From an uncultured bacterium (GTDB lineage Bacteria; Bacillota_I; Bacilli_A; RFN20; CAG-826), in NCBI GenBank assembly GCA_949291375.1, contig CASEVI010000007.1:1-50802 (forward strand): a DNA stretch of 50,802 bases, given 5' to 3'. The position numbers and the translations under genes were made by a program. Shown here one piece after another: positions 8,169 to 16,139 of the stretch (within the stretch, counting starts at the first letter, position 1; the number at the start of each line of letters is the position of its first letter). The notes below the pieces were generated by a model, which saw only the letters and a program-made list of their open reading frames with translations, made no database searches and was not told the DNA's origin.

Positions 8169-8582
8169 TTATTCTCCTTCCTTGACTTCAGCTTCTTTTA
8201 TAGGAGCTTCTTCAACCTTTTTTGCTTTTGTTGCTTTCTTTGCTACTTTTTTAGTTTTTGGTTTAGCTTCAGCTTTTGGGGAAGCGGTTTTAACAACTTT
8301 AGTTTTCTTTACAGCTTCGCCTTTATTTTCTTTGGCTTTTTTAATTAAACCTTTATTTGTTAAGATAGCTTTAATAGTGTCGCTATATTGAGCACCTTGA
8401 TTTAACCATTTAATGATTAATTCTTCATTAACTGTTGCGTTTTCGATACCTTTAGAAGGATCATAATAACCAACTTGTTCAATGTATCTGCCATCTCTAG
8501 CGTATTTATGATCAGCAGCAACGATTCTATAAATTGGATCTTTATGTCTACCGATTCTTGTTAATCTAATTTTAACTGCCAT
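8169..8582 (-). CDS. rpsP: 30S ribosomal protein S16
   Basis: S16 binds 16S rRNA early in 30S assembly. Residues 1-82 are canonical (AVKIRLTRIGRHKDPIYRIV, ARDGRYIEQVGYYDP). From about residue 85 to 137 there is a lysine/alanine/glutamate-rich low-complexity tail, making the protein much longer than the usual 80-95 residues. GGAG lies just before the ATG. The promoter (TTGACA at 8657-8652, TATAAT at 8636-8631 on the minus strand) diverges from the rplS promoter. Confidence 0.95.
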   Translation of the reverse strand: MAVKIRLTRIGRHKDPIYRIVAADHKYARDGRYIEQVGYYDPSKGIENATVNEELIIKWLNQGAQYSDTIKAILTNKGLIKKAKENKGEAVKKTKVVKTASPKAEAKPKTKKVAKKATKAKKVEEAPIKEAEVKEGE

Positions 8583-8630
8583 AAATTTATATCTCCTTTT
8601 TGATTAATAGTTAAATTCAACATGCATAAT

Positions 8631-8657
8631 ATTATAGAAAAATAATATCTCTGTCAA
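8631..8657 (-). promoter_or_regulatory. promoter of the rpsP operon
   Basis: On the minus strand a consensus TTGACA (complement of 8652-8657) is followed after 15 bp by TATAAT (complement of 8631-8636); a TAATAT two bases later gives 17 bp. It lies about 50 nt before the rpsP start and faces away from the rplS promoter, so the two ribosomal protein genes share a compact divergent control region. Confidence 0.65.
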
Positions 8658-8685
8658 GTATAATTGCTTAACACAATGAATTTTA

Positions 8686-8694
8686 TGTTATAAT
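8686..8694 (+). promoter_or_regulatory. extended -10 promoter of rplS
   Basis: TGTTATAAT is a perfect extended -10. The -35 candidates are TTGCTT at 19 bp or TTAACA at 15 bp. It sets a transcription start near 8700 and leaves a leader of about 138 nt before rplS. Confidence 0.6.
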
Positions 8695-8698
8695 CCTA

Positions 8699-8838
8699 AA
8701 AATGCTTTACTTTATACCAACTTTTATATAAAATAATAAAGCGTTTTTAAGAAAACCTTAAAAAACGATACGAGTGGTCCGCTATATTTAACTATTATAT
8801 ATGAACACTAAGAGAACGAAAATAGGAGGAAAGTAACG
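8699..8838 (+). promoter_or_regulatory. structured rplS (L19) mRNA leader
   Basis: The leader can form an 11-bp stem (8699-8709 with 8737-8747, one G-U pair). It can also form a stem pairing 8742-8751 with 8757-8767 (one bulge). The two stems share 8742-8747, so they exclude each other. L19 leaders are a known autoregulatory RNA class in Firmicutes (Rfam L19_leader), and this position fits. Whether this sequence matches that model was not tested. A strong AGGAGG site ends the leader. Confidence 0.5.
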
Positions 8839-9189
8839 ATGAATAAAAATTTAGTTAAAGAAGTTACTGCTACTCAATTAAGAGATGACGTCCCTGTATT
8901 CTCAAGTGGTGATACTGTTAAAGTATCTGTTAGAATTACAGAAAATGGCAAAACTAGAATTCAAGTTTTTGAAGGTGTAGTTATGGCTAGAAGAGGTGGC
9001 GGAGTTAATGAAACATTTACTGTTAGAAAAATGTCTAGCGGAGTTGGTGTTGAAAGAATCTTCCCATTACATTCACCAAACGTCACAAAGATTGAAGTTG
9101 TTAAAAGAGGTAAAGTTAGAAGAAATAAAATTACTTACCTTAGACAAAGAAGTGGTAAATCTGCAAGAATTAAACAAATTCTTAAATAG
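8839..9189 (+). CDS. rplS: 50S ribosomal protein L19
   Basis: L19 sits at the 30S-50S interface. The 116-residue protein is canonical: [17 protein letters not shown], a [22 protein letters not shown] core (about residues 44-65), [21 protein letters not shown], and [14 protein letters not shown] at the end. The Shine-Dalgarno AGGAGGAAAG is strong. It has its own extended -10 promoter, a structured leader and a strong terminator, so it is a monocistronic unit here. In Bacillus it is the last gene of the rpsP-trmD operon, which in this genome is inverted. Confidence 0.97.
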   Translation: MNKNLVKEVTATQLRDDVPVFSSGDTVKVSVRITENGKTRIQVFEGVVMARRGGGVNETFTVRKMSSGVGVERIFPLHSPNVTKIEVVKRGKVRRNKITYLRQRSGKSARIKQILK

Positions 9190-9198
9190 TGATTTAAA

Positions 9199-9228
9199 AA
9201 TAAGATGGGGTTACCCATCTTATTTTTT
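9199..9228 (+). terminator. rplS terminator
   Basis: AATAAGATGGG (9199-9209), loop GTTA, CCCATCTTATT (9214-9224) forms an 11-bp perfect stem followed by a T-run. It starts 10 nt after the rplS stop. Confidence 0.9.
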
Positions 9229-9255
9229 ATATAATAAAAGATAGTTAATAATTAT

Positions 9256-10134
9256 ATGGAAAATAATAGAGTTAAAAACATACACTGGTTTCCAGGACAT
9301 ATGAAAAAAGCATCTAATTTAATTAGCGAAAAACTTAAATTAGTTGATTTTGTGATTGTTTTATTAGATTCTCGAATTCCTTTATCAAGCTATAATCCAT
9401 ATTTAATGGAAATAATTAAAGATAAAAAGAAAGTATTTTTATTAACAAAAAAAGATTTAAGTGATGAAAAAGAATCAAAAAAATGGGAAGAACATTTATT
9501 TAAAAATAATGATTTAGCAAAAGTTGTAGATTTAAAAAATCAAAAGATAGTAAATGATATTTTATCTTTGATTAACGTTTATATTGACGAAAAGAAAGAT
9601 AAATATTTAAAAAAAGGTATTAAAAATATATCTATTAGAGCGATGGTTGTTGGAATACCTAATGTTGGTAAATCAACATTTATTAATTTATTGGCTAAAA
9701 AAAGTATTGCAATAGCTAAAAATGAACCTGGTGTAACTAAAGCGATTAGATGGATTAAAGTAAATAAAAATTTCGAAATAATGGATACTCCAGGAATTTT
9801 ACTTCCTCAATTTAAAGATAAAAAAAGCGCAATTAATCTTGCTCTTTTAGGTACTATTAAAGAAGATATCCTTCCTTTAGATGAAATTTTTAATTATATG
9901 ATAAATTTTATTAAAAAATATTATTTATCAGATTTTAATAATCGTTATAAATATAATTTTAATGAAAGTGATGAAAATAACTTTATTTTAGAAATTATTG
10001 GACGTAAAAGAGGTTTTTTAAATAAAGACAATAGCGTTGATTTGACAAAAACTATCAAAGTTATATTAAATGAATTTAGAAATGGAACAATTGGGAAATT
10101 TACTATTGAAAGAGTTGAAGATGCTAACGTTTGA
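9256..10134 (+). CDS. rbgA: ribosome biogenesis GTPase RbgA (YlqF)
   Basis: RbgA is a circularly permuted GTPase needed for late 50S assembly. The 292-residue protein begins NIHWFPGHMKKA (about residues 8-19). G4 comes first (LLTKKDLSD, about residue 67), then G1 GIPNVGKSTFINLL (about residue 133) and G3 DTPGI (about residue 177), which is the permuted order. A C-terminal helical domain follows. It stops at TGA. No Shine-Dalgarno is visible; a TATAAT at 9230-9235, just after the rplS terminator, would give a leader of only about 14 nt. The 3' end overlaps rnhB by 14 nt. Confidence 0.93.
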   Translation: MENNRVKNIHWFPGHMKKASNLISEKLKLVDFVIVLLDSRIPLSSYNPYLMEIIKDKKKVFLLTKKDLSDEKESKKWEEHLFKNNDLAKVVDLKNQKIVNDILSLINVYIDEKKDKYLKKGIKNISIRAMVVGIPNVGKSTFINLLAKKSIAIAKNEPGVTKAIRWIKVNKNFEIMDTPGILLPQFKDKKSAINLALLGTIKEDILPLDEIFNYMINFIKKYYLSDFNNRYKYNFNESDENNFILEIIGRKRGFLNKDNSVDLTKTIKVILNEFRNGTIGKFTIERVEDANV

Positions 10135-10741
10135 AGATCAATTTTTTAATAACAAAATAAAAAATATAGCTGGGTGTGATGAAGCAGGTAGAGGCCCTTT
10201 ATGTGGACCAGTTGTTGCTAGTGCAGTAATTTTACCTCAAAATTTTAAAAATGAACTTATTAACGATTCAAAAAAGTTAACAGCAAAAGAAAGAGATATA
10301 CTTTTTGATATCGTCAAAAAGAACGCTCTTGCAATAGGAATTGGAATTGTTTCTCCTAAAGAAATTGATGAAATTAATATTTATAACGCTTCAAAAAAAG
10401 CGATGCTTTTAGCTTTAAAAGAAATCAATATACCGATTGATATGATATTGACCGATTATATGCCATTAAAATTTAAAAATATTGAAGCAATTAGTTTAGT
10501 AAAAGGCGATGCCAAAGCTCGCTGTATTGCTGCTGCGTCAATAATTGCTAAAGTAACAAGAGATAGAATAATGGATGAATACGCAAAAAAATATCCTGAA
10601 TATCATTTTGATAAAAATAAAGGTTATCCAACAAAAGAACATTTAGAAATTATCAAAAAAATCGGCATAATTAAGGGATTTTATCGAGAAACTTATAAAC
10701 CAGTTGAGGAAATTTTATATCCTCCAATTACACTTTTTTAA
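10121..10741 (+). CDS. rnhB: ribonuclease HII
   Basis: RNase HII cuts RNA in RNA-DNA hybrids and single ribonucleotides in DNA. From the ATG at 10121 (MLTFEDQFFN) the protein is 206 residues; an upstream in-frame extension lies wholly inside rbgA and is unlikely. Motifs: AGCDEAGRGPLCGPVVASAV with the DE pair, NDSKKLTAKERD, ILTDYMPL with a catalytic Asp, and KGDAKARCIAAASIIAKVTRD. It overlaps rbgA by 14 nt in another frame, as in the ylqF-rnhB pair of Bacillus. A terminator follows. Confidence 0.94.
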   Translation: MLTFEDQFFNNKIKNIAGCDEAGRGPLCGPVVASAVILPQNFKNELINDSKKLTAKERDILFDIVKKNALAIGIGIVSPKEIDEINIYNASKKAMLLALKEINIPIDMILTDYMPLKFKNIEAISLVKGDAKARCIAAASIIAKVTRDRIMDEYAKKYPEYHFDKNKGYPTKEHLEIIKKIGIIKGFYRETYKPVEEILYPPITLF

Positions 10742-10768
10742 AATATTGTGAATATTTTTTTCAAATTT

Positions 10769-10797
10769 AGCCTTCTTGTATTATAAGGAGGCTTTTT
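10769..10797 (+). terminator. hairpin terminator containing the dprA ribosome site
   Basis: AGCCTTCTT (10769-10777) pairs with AAGGAGGCT (10785-10793) with one G-U, followed by TTTTT. It suits an rnhB terminator. The AAGGAGG half is also the only Shine-Dalgarno-like string before dprA, whose ATG is at 10807, so the same hairpin could mask translation initiation. Confidence 0.65.
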
Positions 10798-10806
10798 ATT
10801 AAAAGT

Positions 10807-11577
10807 ATGAAATCAAGAAACATATTAATTTATTTAGCCATGAAATTTAATGGCGATTGGGATTTAATGATGGATGAATTTAAAAACAAAAGAAATCGTT
10901 TTAGTGAGGAAGATAAAAAACTGATTGATAATTTAAAAATTGATGCGATTACAATTTTAGATGAAGATTACCCAATTTGTTTAAAAAATATTGAAAAACC
11001 ACCATTTGTTTTATTTTATAAGGGTAATCGTAGTTTAATAAATGATCCAAATTATCATTATTTAGCAATTGTTGGAAGTAGAAATTCAACTATTTATGGC
11101 GAAACGATGACTTTAAAAATCGTTAAAGAACTACCAAAAGATACCTGTATTGTTAGTGGTCTTGCTAAAGGGATTGATAGAAAAGCTCATAATGAAGCAT
11201 TAAACTATGGATTAAAAACAATTGCGGTTTTAGGAAATGGGATTGATATTGAATATCCTAGTTGTAATAAAGAATTATATAAAAAAATTCCAAATCATGG
11301 TGGATTAATAATAAGTGAATATCCAAATGGAGTTATCGGAACTCAAAATTCTTTTTTAGTAAGAAACAGGATTATTGCCGGATTGACAAAATGCACTTTA
11401 TTGATTGAATCTTATGATCGAAGTGGGGCAGTCAATACTGTTAATTATGCAATATGTTTTGGTAAAAATGTTGGATGTGTTCCTTCAAGTGCGGTAAGAG
11501 AATCAAACACCAATAAATTTATTAAAGATGGCGCAGCTTTAATTGAAAATGCTAAAGATTTGGAAGGATTATACTAA
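10807..11577 (+). CDS. dprA: DNA-processing protein DprA/Smf, short form
   Basis: DprA loads RecA on incoming single-stranded DNA in natural transformation. The 256-residue protein has the Rossmann-like core: IVGSRNSTIYGE (about residues 88-99), SGLAKGIDRKAH (about residues 118-129), VLGNGIDIEYP, GLIISEYPNG, and FLVRNRIIAGL near residue 190. It is shorter than typical DprA (about 290-370 residues) and lacks a C-terminal winged-helix domain. It has no promoter space of its own; its Shine-Dalgarno lies in a hairpin 15 nt upstream. The rnhB-dprA-topA order matches Firmicutes. No other competence gene is visible in this window. Confidence 0.92.
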   Translation: MKSRNILIYLAMKFNGDWDLMMDEFKNKRNRFSEEDKKLIDNLKIDAITILDEDYPICLKNIEKPPFVLFYKGNRSLINDPNYHYLAIVGSRNSTIYGETMTLKIVKELPKDTCIVSGLAKGIDRKAHNEALNYGLKTIAVLGNGIDIEYPSCNKELYKKIPNHGGLIISEYPNGVIGTQNSFLVRNRIIAGLTKCTLLIESYDRSGAVNTVNYAICFGKNVGCVPSSAVRESNTNKFIKDGAALIENAKDLEGLY

Positions 11578-11676
11578 CTAAAAAATATTTATATATATAA
11601 GATATATATAAGAAATTTTCCTACTTTACAAAATTAAATAATCTTTATATATTTTAAAAACGAAAACGAGGAAAAC

Positions 11677-13752
11677 ATGAAATTAGTTATTGTCGAATCA
11701 CCTACAAAAAGTAAAACTATCGCTCATTATTTAGGGAGTGATTATGAAGTTGAAGCATCAAAAGGCCACGTGAAAGATCTGGCTATTTCTGGCAAAGGTG
11801 GATTAGGTGTTGATGTTGAAAATAATTTTGAACCTAAATATATTATTTCTAAAGATAAAATTAATTTAGTTAAATCTTTAAGAAAAAGCGCTAAAAATGC
11901 TGATGAAGTTATACTTGCAACAGACCCTGATAGAGAAGGAGAAGCTATAGCCTATTCTTTAGCCAAAGTTTTAGAGTTGCCAATTGAAACAACAAAAAGA
12001 TTAGAATTTCATGAAATTACTAAAGACTCTATAAAACATGCAATTGAAAATCCTAGAACAATTGATATGAATCTTGTTCATGCTCAAGAAACAAGAAGAA
12101 TTATTGATAGAATAATTGGGTTTAAACTTTCAAGTCTTTTAAAAGCAAAAATTAATAGTGAAAGTGCTGGCAGAGTTCAATCTGTTGCGTTGAAATTAAT
12201 TTGTGATCATGAAAAAGAAATTCAAGATTTTAAAAGCGAAAAGTTTTATAGATTATTAACTTCATTAAAAGTTAAAAATAAAATGTTTCCTTTAACTTTA
12301 ACATCTTATAAAAATGAAAAACTTGAAAATTTTAAAGATGAAAAAATAGCAAAAGAAGCTCTTAATACTTTAAATAATGAAGTAAAAGTTACTGCAATTG
12401 ATTCAAAAGAAAAGTATTTAGCTGCTAAAGAACCTTTTAGAACATCAACTTTACAACAAGCTGCATTTTCAAAATATGGTTTTTCAACAAAAGAAACAAC
12501 CTTTTTAGCTCAAGAATTATATGAAGGTATTGAAACTGATGAAGGATTAACAGGTTTAATTACTTATATTAGAACTGATTCAACAAAACTTTCAGATTCA
12601 TTTGTTGGATCTTGTAAAGAATATATTATTTCTAAATATGGGGAAGATTACTATAAAGGCCCTCAAGTGGATAAAAAAGAAATTAAAAATGCACAAGATG
12701 CTCATGAAGCAATTAGACCAACTTCATTAGATAGAACCCCTGAAAAAATGAAGAAATTTTTATCAGCTAAAGCTTATAAATTATATAAATTAATTTTCGA
12801 AAGAAGCGTTTCTTGTTTGATGAGCAATAAAAAAGTTTTACAAACAAGTGTAACTTTTGAGGCATCAAATTCTTTAAACTTTAAATTGAGCGGAACGAAA
12901 ACATTATTTCCAGGTTTTGATGTTTTTAAAAATGAAGAAGCTGATAATTTAATTCCTGAATTTAAAATTGGAGATATATATACTCTTGTTGATACTAAAA
13001 TTGAAGAAGATGAAACTAAACCACCAGCAAGATATAGCGAAGGAAAGCTTGTTAAATTGATGGAAGAAAAAGGTATTGGCCGTCCATCAACATATTCTTC
13101 AACTATTCAAACTTTAGTTGCCAGAAAATATATTACTTCCTCAAAAGGAATTTTAACTCCGACTGAACAAGGTATTTTAACTTCTAAAGTTTTGACTAAA
13201 TATTTCCCTGATTTAATTAATACGGAATATACTGCAGAAATGGAAAATAATTTAGATCGAATCCAAAATGGAGAAGCTGATGAAAAGAAAATTATTGCTG
13301 ATTTTTATTTCCCTTTTATTGATAAATTTAATGAAGTAAAAGATCAAATGTATAAAGAGCCACTTAAAAAAACTGGTGAAAAATGTCCATTATGTGGTTC
13401 TGATTTAGTTATTAGAAAAGGTAGATATGGCGAATTTGTCGCTTGTAGTAATTTTCCAACATGTAAATATATTAAAAAAGATGATAAAGAAAAACCTGTT
13501 GAAGTAGGAAGAAATTGCCCAAATTGTGGTTCGCCACTTGTTTATAGAAAAAATAAGAAAGGCGAAACATTTATTGGCTGTTCAAATTTTCCAAACTGTA
13601 GATATATTGATCAAGCCGAGGAAGAAGAAAAAAGATATTGCCCAAAATGTGGCTCTCTCCTTGTAAAAAGAAAAGGGAAGAGAGGATATTTTTATGGATG
13701 TTCTTCTTATCCAAAGTGCGATTATTTAGAACCAATTAATGGAAAGAAATAA
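11677..13752 (+). CDS. topA: DNA topoisomerase I
   Basis: This type IA topoisomerase relaxes negative supercoils. The 691-residue protein starts KLVIVESPTKSKTIAHYLG (TOPRIM), has TDPDREGEAIA with the metal acidic residues, and the active-site region LITYIRTDST (Tyr near residue 297). Three C-terminal zinc ribbons follow, each CPxCGSxLV with a second CxxxPxC pair (about residues 569, 612 and 653). GAGG precedes the ATG. The roughly 100-bp AT-rich gap before it contains no obvious terminator and could carry a promoter. It overlaps trmFO by one base (TAATG). Confidence 0.96.
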   Translation: MKLVIVESPTKSKTIAHYLGSDYEVEASKGHVKDLAISGKGGLGVDVENNFEPKYIISKDKINLVKSLRKSAKNADEVILATDPDREGEAIAYSLAKVLELPIETTKRLEFHEITKDSIKHAIENPRTIDMNLVHAQETRRIIDRIIGFKLSSLLKAKINSESAGRVQSVALKLICDHEKEIQDFKSEKFYRLLTSLKVKNKMFPLTLTSYKNEKLENFKDEKIAKEALNTLNNEVKVTAIDSKEKYLAAKEPFRTSTLQQAAFSKYGFSTKETTFLAQELYEGIETDEGLTGLITYIRTDSTKLSDSFVGSCKEYIISKYGEDYYKGPQVDKKEIKNAQDAHEAIRPTSLDRTPEKMKKFLSAKAYKLYKLIFERSVSCLMSNKKVLQTSVTFEASNSLNFKLSGTKTLFPGFDVFKNEEADNLIPEFKIGDIYTLVDTKIEEDETKPPARYSEGKLVKLMEEKGIGRPSTYSSTIQTLVARKYITSSKGILTPTEQGILTSKVLTKYFPDLINTEYTAEMENNLDRIQNGEADEKKIIADFYFPFIDKFNEVKDQMYKEPLKKTGEKCPLCGSDLVIRKGRYGEFVACSNFPTCKYIKKDDKEKPVEVGRNCPNCGSPLVYRKNKKGETFIGCSNFPNCRYIDQAEEEEKRYCPKCGSLLVKRKGKRGYFYGCSSYPKCDYLEPINGKK

Positions 13753-15041
13753 TGAGTGAAGAGATAATTATTAACATCATAGGAGCTGGTCTTGCCGGTT
13801 CTGAAGCTGCTAATTTTTTAGCAAACCATGGTATAAAAGTAAATTTATATGAAAGAAGGCCAGAAGTTGAAGACGGTGCTCATCATAGCGCCCTTTTTGG
13901 TGAACTTGTCTGCTCAAATTCGTTAAAAAGTAAAAAACTTGATAATGCTTGTGGTTTATTGAAAGAAGAAATTGCTCGTTTAGGTTCTATTATGATGGAA
14001 GCAAGTAAAGTTAGCGAAGTTAAAAGTGGAGATGCTTTAGCTGTTGATAGAGAGATTTTTGCTTCTTATATTACCGAAAAAATTAAAAATAACCCAAATA
14101 TAACAATCATAAATAAAAATGTAACGACTTTACCTGAAGGTATTAATATAATTGCCACAGGTCCTTTAAGTGGGAAAGAAATTTTAGATCAAATTAACTG
14201 TTTAACTAAAATTGAAAGTTATGGGTTTTATGATGCTTCTGCTCCGATTATTTATAAAGATTCTATAGATTTTTCTAAAGTTTTTATTAAATCTAGATAT
14301 GACCAAGATGAAGGATCCTATATAAATTGTGGAATGGAAAAAGTGGAATATTTAAGGTTTTATAATGAACTTATAAATGCTAAAAAAGCTTTGCTTCATG
14401 ATTTTGATAAAAATTATTTTGAAGGCTGCCTACCTATTGAAGTTTTAGCTTCTAGGGGAGTTGATACATTACGTTACGGCCCTTTAAAACCAGTTGGTCT
14501 TGAAAAAAACAATCATCAATTTTATGCAGTTGTTCAACTTAGGCAAGATGATTTAATTGGAGATTTTTATAATTTAGTAGGTTTTCAAACAAATTTAACT
14601 TATGGCGAACAGAAAAGAGTTTTTTCGCTTATTCCAGGTTTAGAAAACGCAAAATTTGCTAGATATGGTTTAATGCATAGAAATTCCTATATTTATGCGC
14701 CAAAAATTTTAAACGATGATTTATCAATGAAAATTAATAAAAATATTTTTATTGCCGGACAATTAAGCGGTGTCGAAGGTTATGTTGAAAGCGCTGCAAG
14801 CGGATTATTAGCAGCAATTTATTTATATTTAAGAATAAAAAATAAAGAATTTAAGCCTTTATCTTTCAATACAGTTTTAGGTGCTTTAATTAGATATATT
14901 ACTCATACTGGGTTAAATAATTTTCAGCCTATGAATGCTAATTTTGGTATAATTTATAGAGCAAATAAGGAAGATAAAAGTAAAGTTATTGAAACTTCTT
15001 TAAAAGCAATTGATGAATTTAAAAAATATATAAATGACTAA
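13752..15041 (+). CDS. trmFO: methylenetetrahydrofolate-tRNA-(uracil-5-)-methyltransferase TrmFO
   Basis: TrmFO uses FAD and methylene-THF to make m5U54 in the tRNA T-loop. The 429-residue protein has the FAD-binding start IIGAGLAGSEAANFLA (about residues 9-24), YERRP, an LVCSNSLKS segment (about residue 52) with the conserved Cys, and the C-terminal GQLSGVEGYVESAASGLLA (about residues 337-355). The start overlaps the topA stop by one base and the end overlaps the next recombinase gene by 8 nt, so topA-trmFO-xer are one translationally linked unit. Confidence 0.94.
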   Translation: MSEEIIINIIGAGLAGSEAANFLANHGIKVNLYERRPEVEDGAHHSALFGELVCSNSLKSKKLDNACGLLKEEIARLGSIMMEASKVSEVKSGDALAVDREIFASYITEKIKNNPNITIINKNVTTLPEGINIIATGPLSGKEILDQINCLTKIESYGFYDASAPIIYKDSIDFSKVFIKSRYDQDEGSYINCGMEKVEYLRFYNELINAKKALLHDFDKNYFEGCLPIEVLASRGVDTLRYGPLKPVGLEKNNHQFYAVVQLRQDDLIGDFYNLVGFQTNLTYGEQKRVFSLIPGLENAKFARYGLMHRNSYIYAPKILNDDLSMKINKNIFIAGQLSGVEGYVESAASGLLAAIYLYLRIKNKEFKPLSFNTVLGALIRYITHTGLNNFQPMNANFGIIYRANKEDKSKVIETSLKAIDEFKKYIND

Positions 15042-15972
15042 GGAACAAGCGTTATTTTTATCACATTTAAAACATGAATTAAATTATAGTGAAAATACTA
15101 TTAAGTCTTATTCTCAAGATATAACTATTTTTGAGAATTTTTTACTTGAAAAAGGTTTGGATTTTCGAAATATTACTCGAGACGATGTACGTCTTTTTAT
15201 GGCAGAAAGATTAAAAAATAAAACATATCGTAGCAATAATGAATCTCCTCGATCCGTTAGAAGAAGAATATCTGCTTTAAAAAAATATTATTCTTATTTA
15301 TATGAACAAAATATAGTTGAATCGAACCCATTTTTACTTATTGTTTCTCCAAAAAAACATGATAAATTACCTGAAGTTTTATATGAGTCGCAAATTAAAG
15401 TGCTTTTTGAAGCAAACAAAAATAGAACCGATCCTTTGCAAAGTAGAGACCAAGCTTTATTAGAACTTATGTATTCTTCGGGCTTAAGATGTTCGGAAGT
15501 TATTAATTTAAAAACTACAGATATTGTATTTTCTTCAAGATACATGAGAATTATCGGAAAAGGAAATAAAGAAAGAATAGTTCCCTTTTCTATAGAAGCA
15601 AAAAATGCAATGATTGATTATGCAAAATTTTTAAGAGTTCAGTTAATTGAAGATAATATGGTTGATAAAAAAACACCTTATTTTTTCTTAAATTCTAAAG
15701 GAAAACAATTAACTAGTAGAGGATTAGAATATATTCTAAAAGAAATAGTAAAAAAAACAGGGCTTTCACTTGGTTTTGATTTGCACCCACACGTATTAAG
15801 GCACTCGTTTGCAACTCATCTTTTAGATAAAGGTGCTGATTTAAGAATGATTCAAGAATTGATGGGTCACGAATCAGTTGGAACAACCTCAATTTATATG
15901 CATGTTTCAAAAGAAAAAATTAAAAGCGAATATAACAAATTTTTCCCACAAAATTCGGCAAAAAAGAAATAA
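15034..15972 (+). CDS. xerC: XerC/XerD-type tyrosine recombinase
   Basis: This tyrosine recombinase of the Xer class most likely resolves chromosome dimers. The 312-residue protein has an N-terminal SAM-like DNA-binding domain (about residues 1-95). The catalytic set is Arg in YSSGLRCSEV (about residue 152), Lys in GKGNKERIVPF, HVLRHSF, GHESVGTTSIYMHV with the second His, and the nucleophilic Tyr of SIYMHV. Position after trmFO equals codV/xerC of Bacillus, supporting XerC over XerD, though the two cannot be separated by motif alone. hslV, hslU and codY, which usually follow, are missing. Confidence 0.9.
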   Translation: MTKEQALFLSHLKHELNYSENTIKSYSQDITIFENFLLEKGLDFRNITRDDVRLFMAERLKNKTYRSNNESPRSVRRRISALKKYYSYLYEQNIVESNPFLLIVSPKKHDKLPEVLYESQIKVLFEANKNRTDPLQSRDQALLELMYSSGLRCSEVINLKTTDIVFSSRYMRIIGKGNKERIVPFSIEAKNAMIDYAKFLRVQLIEDNMVDKKTPYFFLNSKGKQLTSRGLEYILKEIVKKTGLSLGFDLHPHVLRHSFATHLLDKGADLRMIQELMGHESVGTTSIYMHVSKEKIKSEYNKFFPQNSAKKK

Positions 15973-15979
15973 AAAAGGT

Positions 15980-16008
15980 TTGCATATATATTTAAAAATA
16001 TATATAAT
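15980..16008 (+). promoter_or_regulatory. promoter of rpsB-tsf
   Basis: TTGCAT (15980-15985), 17-bp spacer, TATAAT (16003-16008). This is a near-consensus sigma-A promoter 8 nt after the xer stop, with a predicted start near 16015. Confidence 0.8.
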
Positions 16009-16011
16009 ACT

Positions 16012-16139
16012 TTTACTTTTGGTTTTTTTAATGCCCAAAAGAATACGCACACTATGAATTCAGCGTCCTAGTCTACAAAAATTTATGTAGGGAAGGCTGT
16101 TCGAAGTAGTGGAGGCTTAACAAATAAGGAGGAGACGTA
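16012..16139 (+). promoter_or_regulatory. structured rpsB leader
   Basis: The roughly 125-nt leader can form three helices: CTTTTGG with CCAAAAG, CAGC..CCT with AGG.CTG enclosing the third, and CTACA with TGTAG. It then has a purine-rich strong Shine-Dalgarno (AAGGAGGAG). S2 is autoregulated through its leader in other bacteria, so a ligand-binding leader is plausible. No specific known family is recognised. Confidence 0.45.

Noticed and set aside
8182-8391. Plus-strand frame inside rpsP
   Set aside because: Complement of the S16 Lys/Ala-rich tail; AT-strand bias gives a Phe/Leu/Ala-rich shadow.
10070-10120. Longer rnhB N-terminus
   Set aside because: The extension lies entirely in rbgA codons and adds residues not seen in RNase HII.
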